From positions 1 to 12,262 of the forward strand of contig CAMFSB010000022.1 of assembly GCA_945982465.1 (NCBI GenBank): 12,262 nt of DNA, given 5' to 3'. This stretch comes from an uncultured Faecalibacterium sp. GTDB lineage: Bacteria; Bacillota; Clostridia; Oscillospirales; Ruminococcaceae. Position 1 is the first letter of the stretch; each line of letters opens with the position of its first letter. Shown here one piece after another: positions 6,747 through 12,262 of the stretch. Both the position numbers and the translations under genes were made by a program. The notes under the pieces are model-generated. The model was not told the origin of the DNA and searched no databases. It saw nothing but the letters and a program-made list of their open reading frames with translations.

Positions 6747-6956
6747 CCTGTACTCCTTTTGCCTGTTGAACCGCTGACCAGCCAATTAGTTTGAAGGCTC
6801 TTACATTTCGTCGCTTCAGTAACAACGGCTTTTCTCTTTAGCCGCCTACATATAATAGGCGATGGAACAAATAATTGTTTCATACAGCCATTCAATGAAA
6901 CTGTGTAGAGAATGAACCAAAGGAAATATGTTATAATTCTGCCCATTTAAAACCCC

Positions 6957-6998
6957 GTAGGCGGCCACCGTAACATTGATGTTATGGTGGCCGCCTAC
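6957..6998 (-). terminator. Terminator hairpin of the MMPL operon
   Basis: Twenty-base arms (6957-6976 and 6979-6998) pair with a single G-U/A-C type exception around a two-base loop. In the minus direction the stem is followed by GGGGTTTTAAAT. It lies 22 bases after the last stop codon of the operon. The outer nine bases of the arm (GCCGCCTAC) recur at 6841-6849. Confidence 0.75.
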
Positions 6999-7019
6999 AC
7001 AACCGCTTCTTCTATTTGA

Positions 7020-9218
7020 TTATTCAATAGAATCCGTTTTATATATGAATTTTACATCTCCGTCCATATCCTCGCTGATTCCAGAAAAAGATGTATAGTG
7101 TTTCGCCACATCAGCGGTCACACGGATTCTGTTGGAAAGTCCATCTAAGTCGCCATCTACGGCTTCAATCAATTTTTGGATGCCTTCCTCATTGAATTGC
7201 TTCAACCCGTCGGACAGTTCCATAGAGCCATCCCGAAGCTGCGTAATCCCACCCACAAGCGCAGGCGCACTGTCTTTCATCGTCTGGATTCCCTGAAGCA
7301 GCTCGGCGGCGCCGGCAGACAATTCCGAGGTTCCGGCTTTTAAGGCATCCGCACCGGTTTTCAATTCATTTGCACCGGCGGCGGCGCTGGAAACGCCGGA
7401 AGTGTATGTAATAAGACCTAGATAAAACGCATTATAGCTGTCCAGGGAGGACTTCAGCGCGATCACGGATTTTGCGCCTTCTGCCGCCGCGCTTAACTGC
7501 GCTTGGACTGCATCGGAACTCATGGCCTCGGAGATTGCCTGCTGCACTTGCAGTTCTGTATTGGAGGCAATTAACGCCTGGATCTCATCACTCTGCATTT
7601 GTTCCCCAACCGTCTGTTGTGTAACCGCGTTGATCTGCGCCTGGATTTCTTCACGCTGCATTCTTGCGTCAATTTCTGCTTGCATAGCAGCTTCTACAGC
7701 GGCATTCACGGCATCCTGCTGTTCCTGCGTAACGAGTCCGGCTTCTATCGCAGCCTTGTATTCCTCTACTGTCATGCCCAGCGCCTGCTGGATGACCGCC
7801 GCCCGGAACTGGGCCTCATTTTCATGGACAGCCTGCGTAACCGTTTCCTGGACGGCAGCCGTCACTTGGGCAGACACTTCCGCTTCCACCTGTGCCTGGA
7901 CCGCCTCGGTGACTTTCGCCTCGATCATACCCCGATTGGCATTGACAGTAGCCGTAACCTGCTCCAGCGCAGCTTGATAGACCGCTGTATCATCCAAAGA
8001 GGCAATAACACCATCCAAAACACTGGCGTAGTTGTCAATTGTCAGGGCCGGTACAGAAAGCCCTGCTTCGGAAAGCTGTGTATTGGCCATGGACAGCAGA
8101 GAGGAAAAGACCTGTCTTGCGCCGCCGTTCAAAGAACTGCTGTTGGCGTTCAAAGTATTCAGTCCGCTGGAGAGCTGGGCAGCGCCTGCTTGAAGCTGGG
8201 CCGCGCCGCTGTCCAGGGACTCCGCTCCTGCTTTCAGCTGTGCCGCGCCTTCCGCCAGCTTGTTAATACCGGAAACCAGATCTCCTGACTTTTCAAGCAG
8301 GGTACACAGGCCATCATAGAGCTGGGAGGAGCCATCCATCAGCTGGTCCATAGCATCCGTCAGTTCCGCCATGGCATCTGACAATTCGTGGAGATCAAGC
8401 CTATCAGAATCTATGGCTCCAAACAGCTCTGTGGTCGCAAGGGTCATGGTCATGCCCATTTCAAAGTTCTCCACATCGGCGCTGATCTCCACATAATCCG
8501 GGATGTCCAGTTTCTCGTTACTGATAGCCAGATCTTCCTGTAAGCCAGGGAACGCGATGCCGACCACCGCGATCCGGTCCCCATCATCGATCAGTTTTCC
8601 GTTGGAGATGGTCACATTTCGAAAGACTTCCGTATCCAGCAGCATCCCGGTCAGCATGGTAAACGGAACATAGATCTTTTCCGTTTTTCCGTCAAGCAGC
8701 ACTTCTTCATACTGCATATTCTGATAATCGAAGCGGATCGTCACATGGCCGCTTTGACCGGCAAGTGCCTCAGGAGCAATGGCTTGCCCATCCAAGGTGT
8801 AACAGACGGACATTTGGACAGGAAGCTCTTTTTCGATATTTCCCTGATAATAGATGTCGTTTCCTTGGGCATCCCATACGCAGCTATTGTCGCCGCCAAG
8901 GGTAAAGCTTTCGTCACCCTCGATATTTTCGATGTCTGAAAGCTCGGTTTTATCCTCAAGCGAATCCGCGGCCATAGCATTTTTGATCCAATCACTGACG
9001 ATGATCTTTTGCACAGTGCCATCCGCACCGGCCAGCACATAAACGGTTTCGTCGTTGGTTGTTTCCGCCTCCGCCGAAGCATTTATGGTTGTTTCCTGAT
9101 TCTCATCATCGCTTTCTTTGCCTTCGCCCGTCAGTGCGAAAACGGAAGTTCCGACCGCAGCAAACAAGACCACCGCGCAGAGCGCAAGCGAGATGAATTT
9201 CGTTGCTCTGTTTTTCAT
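7020..9218 (-). CDS. Exported coiled-coil protein with Leu-x-x-Gly heptad repeats, MMPL partner
   Basis: 732 residues. A signal peptide (about 1-29: MKNRATK, then a hydrophobic stretch ending TSVFALT) is followed by an acidic low-complexity stretch (31-57), a beta-rich region (58-265), and a first set of x-L-x-x-G heptads (about 283-366, e.g. LAEGAAQLKAGAESLDSGAA). Next come a Gln/Ala/Val/Glu-rich, very helical middle (about 425-580) and a second heptad set (about 607-690). Such heptads are the mark of YhgE/Pip-like proteins (family knowledge), but here there are no membrane helices at the C-terminus, which ends DVKFIYKTDSIE. The protein is probably wholly outside the membrane. Its ATG overlaps the MMPL stop by four bases (ATGA), so the two are made together. 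The likely role is a periplasm-side or wall-spanning partner of the exporter (inference). Confidence 0.82.
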   Translation of the reverse strand: MKNRATKFISLALCAVVLFAAVGTSVFALTGEGKESDDENQETTINASAEAETTNDETVYVLAGADGTVQKIIVSDWIKNAMAADSLEDKTELSDIENIEGDESFTLGGDNSCVWDAQGNDIYYQGNIEKELPVQMSVCYTLDGQAIAPEALAGQSGHVTIRFDYQNMQYEEVLLDGKTEKIYVPFTMLTGMLLDTEVFRNVTISNGKLIDDGDRIAVVGIAFPGLQEDLAISNEKLDIPDYVEISADVENFEMGMTMTLATTELFGAIDSDRLDLHELSDAMAELTDAMDQLMDGSSQLYDGLCTLLEKSGDLVSGINKLAEGAAQLKAGAESLDSGAAQLQAGAAQLSSGLNTLNANSSSLNGGARQVFSSLLSMANTQLSEAGLSVPALTIDNYASVLDGVIASLDDTAVYQAALEQVTATVNANRGMIEAKVTEAVQAQVEAEVSAQVTAAVQETVTQAVHENEAQFRAAVIQQALGMTVEEYKAAIEAGLVTQEQQDAVNAAVEAAMQAEIDARMQREEIQAQINAVTQQTVGEQMQSDEIQALIASNTELQVQQAISEAMSSDAVQAQLSAAAEGAKSVIALKSSLDSYNAFYLGLITYTSGVSSAAAGANELKTGADALKAGTSELSAGAAELLQGIQTMKDSAPALVGGITQLRDGSMELSDGLKQFNEEGIQKLIEAVDGDLDGLSNRIRVTADVAKHYTSFSGISEDMDGDVKFIYKTDSIE

Positions 9219-11320
9219 TTCGATGTTACCTCCACAGTTCTATTTTGGGATTTCCGGATCTTCCGCATATCCAGCGTGGTTACACAAACCAGTCCGTCAC
9301 AAAGAAGGAGCAACGCTGGCAGAATAAAGATAACGGAAAGCATACTTACCACCGCGCCTCTTGCCATCAACATACACATTGCGCTGATGATGTCGATATT
9401 GGAGTAAAGTGCGACACCAAAGGTCGCAGCAAACAGGCCCATGCCGGATATAATGATGGACGGAATGGACGCGGTAAGCGCCGTCCGCACGGCCTGTTTC
9501 TTCTGCGCGCCAGCGACTCGCTCGGCTTTATAGCGGGTGGTCGTCAGGATTGCGTAATCCACGGTCGCGCCAAGCTGGATGGTGCTGATACAGATCGGCG
9601 CTATGAACGGCAGACTCTGTCCCAAATAATGGGGCAATCCCAGGTTGATAAAGATAGCGAACTCAATGACCGCGATCAGAATAAACGGAAGAGAGACGCT
9701 CTTTTCCACCAGGGCAATAATGAGGAAGATGGCAAGAATCGATACCGCGTTGACAACCTTAAAGTCATGGGCAGTGGTTTCGATCATGTCTTTCATACAC
9801 GGAGCTTCTCCAATCAACATACCGCCCTCGTCATATCTCTTGAGAATGGCGTTCAGCTGTGTAATCTGCTCGTTTACTTCGTCACTGGCAACTTTATATT
9901 CCGAGTTGATGAGCATCAGTTCCCATTTGTCGCTTTTCAGAATCTCCACAACGGAATTCGGCAGGATTTCCTCCGGCACACGGGAGCCGACCACTGACTC
10001 CAAACCCAGAACATATTTGACACCGTCCACCTGTTCCATCTCGCCGATCATCTTGCGGACATTCTTCGTGGGAACATCCGTGTCGATCAGCAGCATGTGG
10101 GTAGAGGCGATGTTGAAATCCTCCGCAAGCTTACTGTTGGCGATGACATATTCCATATCTTCGGGCAGGCACTGGCCCATATCGTAATAAACTTCATCGT
10201 TGGTTTTGCTGTATCCGTAATAGGCAGGCGGAACAAGCAAAGCGAAGATGACCAGAAACACGGGAAACACCTTGACAATGCCTTTTGCGAATTTGCCCAT
10301 GTTGGGAATCAATGCCTTGTGCTTTGTTTTCTGTAAGGGCTTATCCAGAATCAGGATCAGGGCCGGCAGAACAGTCACACAGCCAATGACGCCCAGCAGG
10401 ACGCCCTTTGCCATGACAATGCCCAAATCCCGGCCCATGGTAAAGGACATGAAGCACAGGGAAATAAATCCTGCCACAGTGGTAATGGAACTGCCCACTA
10501 CGCTGGTCAGCGTTTTCTGGATAGCCACTGCCATGGCTTCCTTGTTATCGCTGTAATTTACCCGTTGCTCGTTGTAACTCTCCCATAGGAAGATGGAGTA
10601 GTCCATAGTGACGGCCAACTGCAAAACAGCGGACAGGGCCTTGGTAATATAGGAAATCTCGCCCATAAAAATATTGGATCCAAGATTCAGAAGGATCATC
10701 ATACCAATGGAAGCCAAGAACACAAAGGGCACCAGCCAGCTATCCAGGAACAGCAGCATAGCCCCGCAGGCCAGAGCCACGGCAATGCCCACATAGATCG
10801 GCTCTTCCTGTTCGCAGAGGTCCTTCAGATCGGTGACCAGCGCAGACATTCCGGAAACATAGCACTGCTTTCCGCAGAGGGCGCGGATCTCCCGGATCGC
10901 ATCCATGGTAATATCCGCGGAGGTGGAGCTGTCAAAGAACACGGCCATCATTGTGGAATGGTCGGTATTGAATTCCGTGTAGATTTTATCCGGCAGCAGC
11001 TCCATGGGGACTGAAAGGTCAAACAGGGTGTCATACCAGATCACGGTATCCACATGATCGACCTGCTCAATTTTTGCCTTCAGGGCAGCTACATCCTTGT
11101 TCGGCATATCCTCCACGATAATGAAGGAAAAAGCGCCCTTCCCAAAATCCTCCATGAGTTCATTCTGCCCGATGATGGTATCCATATCCTCCGGCAAGTA
11201 ATTCAGCATGTCATAATTGATTCTGGTATTTGCAATGCCAATCACTGCCGGAATCATCAGCAAAACGGTTAGAATTAAGATCGGTATGCGGTATTTTACA
11301 ACCGCCTTTGAAAAACGCAT
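9215..11320 (-). CDS. MMPL/RND family transporter
   Basis: 701 residues with the MMPL plan of two similar halves. The first is a membrane helix (about 10-30), an outer domain starting NYDMLNYLPEDMD (35-47), then five or so helices (about 175-325). The second half repeats it: helix (350-367), outer domain with YYDMGQCLPEDMEY (378-391), then helices (about 523-675). Each half has the proton-relay type motif in its fourth helix: VTMDYSIFLWE (Asp240, Tyr241) and GATVDYAILTTTRY (Asp588, Tyr589). Members export lipids, siderophores or toxic compounds using the proton gradient; the substrate here is unknown. It starts six bases after the DUF308 gene and overlaps the heptad protein by four bases, so the three probably form one machine. 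The ribosome site is weak (AAAGGAT, far from the ATG), which suggests coupling to the gene before. Confidence 0.93.
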   Translation of the reverse strand: MRFSKAVVKYRIPILILTVLLMIPAVIGIANTRINYDMLNYLPEDMDTIIGQNELMEDFGKGAFSFIIVEDMPNKDVAALKAKIEQVDHVDTVIWYDTLFDLSVPMELLPDKIYTEFNTDHSTMMAVFFDSSTSADITMDAIREIRALCGKQCYVSGMSALVTDLKDLCEQEEPIYVGIAVALACGAMLLFLDSWLVPFVFLASIGMMILLNLGSNIFMGEISYITKALSAVLQLAVTMDYSIFLWESYNEQRVNYSDNKEAMAVAIQKTLTSVVGSSITTVAGFISLCFMSFTMGRDLGIVMAKGVLLGVIGCVTVLPALILILDKPLQKTKHKALIPNMGKFAKGIVKVFPVFLVIFALLVPPAYYGYSKTNDEVYYDMGQCLPEDMEYVIANSKLAEDFNIASTHMLLIDTDVPTKNVRKMIGEMEQVDGVKYVLGLESVVGSRVPEEILPNSVVEILKSDKWELMLINSEYKVASDEVNEQITQLNAILKRYDEGGMLIGEAPCMKDMIETTAHDFKVVNAVSILAIFLIIALVEKSVSLPFILIAVIEFAIFINLGLPHYLGQSLPFIAPICISTIQLGATVDYAILTTTRYKAERVAGAQKKQAVRTALTASIPSIIISGMGLFAATFGVALYSNIDIISAMCMLMARGAVVSMLSVIFILPALLLLCDGLVCVTTLDMRKIRKSQNRTVEVTSK

Positions 11321-11326
11321 AGATGA

Positions 11327-11935
11327 TTACATATCCTTTCTGTTAGGGTCTATCTGGCAACATTCGGCATCGATGACCTCCGGCAGCTGGTGACGAATGA
11401 TCTTAACGGCGGTCAGAATGGTGATCAGATTTAGCACACCTTCGGTTATGAGCGTCACCCCCAGCAAGATCATCACGGCCTGGGCGCTTTCCGATGGGCG
11501 TAAGACCAGCAGGAAACCGGCAGCCCCTGTCAGAATTGCCACAGCGAGAATCAGCCACCACTTTTGAATGCCAAAGGCTTTGGAATCAATGGAAATCTGT
11601 ATTTTGAGGAGCGCGTCTGCCAGAACACAGATGCCCATAACAATGCAGATAAGATTAACCATTGCATCTGTACGGATGATCAGAATGACGCCAAGTGCCA
11701 CGAGCAGAAGGCCAAAGGCCAGATCAAATTGAAATGCCAGCCTGTATAAGTCTTTGGAACAATAGCCGACGATCTTTACCAAGCCGAATAGAACCATGAT
11801 TCCTCCGCCGAGCCTGCATAGCAGCGTCACCGAGAAATCAGGCACAGCAATCAGTACAATCCCCAATACACAAAGTAGAATGGAAATCATGATATAGCCA
11901 ATTTTTGCAGCTTTAATCCGATTGTTCAGATACAC
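11327..11935 (-). CDS. DUF308 / HdeD-like membrane protein
   Basis: About 202 residues starting at the GTG at 11935, chosen because AAGGAGG (11943-11949) lies seven bases upstream; a longer frame from 11968 lacks a ribosome site. About six membrane helices come in pairs, with the recurring G-x-x-x-L-x-G pattern of DUF308: IMISILLCVLGIVLIAVPDF, LGGGIMVLFGLVKIVGY, LAFGLLLVALGVILII, LAVAILTGAAGFLLVLRPSES and LGVTLITEGVLNLI. A polar tail follows. HdeD of E. coli helps acid resistance, but function in Firmicutes is not settled. As first gene of the operon with the MMPL exporter it may be an accessory subunit (inference). Confidence 0.85.
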   Translation of the reverse strand: MYLNNRIKAAKIGYIMISILLCVLGIVLIAVPDFSVTLLCRLGGGIMVLFGLVKIVGYCSKDLYRLAFQFDLAFGLLLVALGVILIIRTDAMVNLICIVMGICVLADALLKIQISIDSKAFGIQKWWLILAVAILTGAAGFLLVLRPSESAQAVMILLGVTLITEGVLNLITILTAVKIIRHQLPEVIDAECCQIDPNRKDM

Positions 11936-12001
11936 AAAAATACCTCCTTGGGTTGTCAATATTCTCATGGTTGAGCGAAGGTCACGTACCTCATAGACAA
12001 T

Positions 12002-12037
12002 CTTTTTATATATAAAAAGTGTGATTTCGCATCGTAA
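12002..12037 (-). promoter_or_regulatory. Candidate promoter of the DUF308-MMPL operon with an AT palindrome
   Basis: On the minus strand TTACGA (12037-12032), a 17-base spacer and TATATA (12014-12009). The -10 region lies inside a perfect 18-base palindrome (12002-12019, arms CTTTTTATA and TATAAAAAG). The -35 match is poor; the spacing and position, about 75 bases before the start codon, are good. Confidence 0.45.
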
Positions 12038-12049
12038 TTTAATACATGA

Positions 12050-12063
12050 GCTGACATATCAGC
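12050..12063. promoter_or_regulatory. Short inverted repeat upstream of the operon promoter
   Basis: GCTGA (12050-12054) and TCAGC (12059-12063) around CATA, a dozen bases upstream of the candidate -35 box. It could be a regulator site. No regulator gene is seen next to it. Confidence 0.35.
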
Positions 12064-12104
12064 CAACTCTTCCGTCTATACTGCCAATCTGAATGTAGAG
12101 CAGA

Positions 12105-12262
12105 CTAAGCATTCATTTGACAAAAAATATCTTGCAGATCGGCATCAATTGCAGACAGCAAATCTGCATCATGTTTCAGACGACATTTATGGTGGATAGG
12201 ATTGTGGAGTGCTCTACTTGGAATCCATCATTAAGAATCTCAAGTTTGGTCCTTACTTGCTT
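12105..12262 (-). pseudogene. 3' end of a cation diffusion facilitator-like gene with a frameshift (cut by window edge)
   Basis: In the minus sense the first frame reads VRTKLEILNDGFQVEHSTI and then runs into a stop. A second frame, joined at about 12206-12210, reads HHKCRLKHDADLLSAIDADL and on to QDIFCQMNA and a TAG at 12107-12105. Together they resemble the cytoplasmic C-terminal domain of CDF metal exporters, where (I/V)EH(S/T)TIQ-E is followed by a Cys/His tail. Losing one base (or about four) between STI and HHKC explains the break. The match is short and from memory; sequencing error cannot be excluded. Confidence 0.45.

Noticed and set aside
6728..6946. Minus-strand 72-codon frame upstream of the phosphatidyltransferase fragment
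   Set aside because: No ribosome site, no recognisable family, and it ends inside the pgsA-like fragment in a different frame.
6841..6998. CRISPR-like repeat
   Set aside because: Only three partial copies of nine bases, in mixed orientation and irregular spacing.
7599..8288. Plus-strand frame over the heptad protein
   Set aside because: Antisense to a long coding repeat region; repeats keep all frames open.

Overview
The window reads as a low-GC-phylum (Firmicutes/Clostridia) genome of the GC-rich Oscillospiraceae/Ruminococcaceae kind (Faecalibacterium, Gemmiger or Subdoligranulum-like). The evidence is a T-box leader in front of cysS, AGGAGG-type ribosome binding sites, consensus sigma-A promoters with 17-base spacers, and GC-biased third codon positions in the left half. 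The genus is an inference; no rRNA or other marker gene is present.

Left part (1-5950), GC-rich and apparently ancestral: a polytopic GT-C type glycosyltransferase runs off the left edge (680 to 1, minus). Next come cysS (minus) with a full T-box leader (UGC specifier, loop-E-like AGUA, antiterminator sequence, terminator) and its own promoter, and a divergent asnA (aspartate-ammonia ligase, plus) with its own promoter. asnA converges on a small DUF2500 membrane protein across a shared bidirectional terminator. A membrane-anchored or secreted protein of unknown function (4300-5130) follows a TetR-family regulator (5183-5833), probably as one operon. The TetR promoter matches the consensus exactly, and a perfect inverted repeat lies where the transcript starts, which points to autorepression.

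Middle (5950-7020), a junction zone without an intact gene: the C-terminal third of a PnuC-type transporter, an N-terminal piece of a CDP-alcohol phosphatidyltransferase with a probable one-base deletion in an A-run, two adjacent TTGCACCA repeats next to a hairpin (possible trace of a mobile element end), and a long terminator hairpin. Base composition drops sharply here.

Right part (7020-12262), with base and codon use unlike the left: a compact minus-strand operon, DUF308/HdeD-like membrane protein - MMPL/RND-family exporter - exported coiled-coil protein with Leu-x-x-Gly heptads. The three genes are 6 bases apart and then overlap by 4 bases (ATGA), and a terminator hairpin follows the last gene. 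The layout suggests one envelope export or lipid-transport machine, probably gained by horizontal transfer. At the right edge is the 3' end of what looks like a cation diffusion facilitator gene with a frameshift.

No rRNA, tRNA or CRISPR array was seen. The least described items are the DUF308-MMPL-heptad protein operon, the TetR-controlled secreted protein, and the gene-fragment junction between the two compositional halves.
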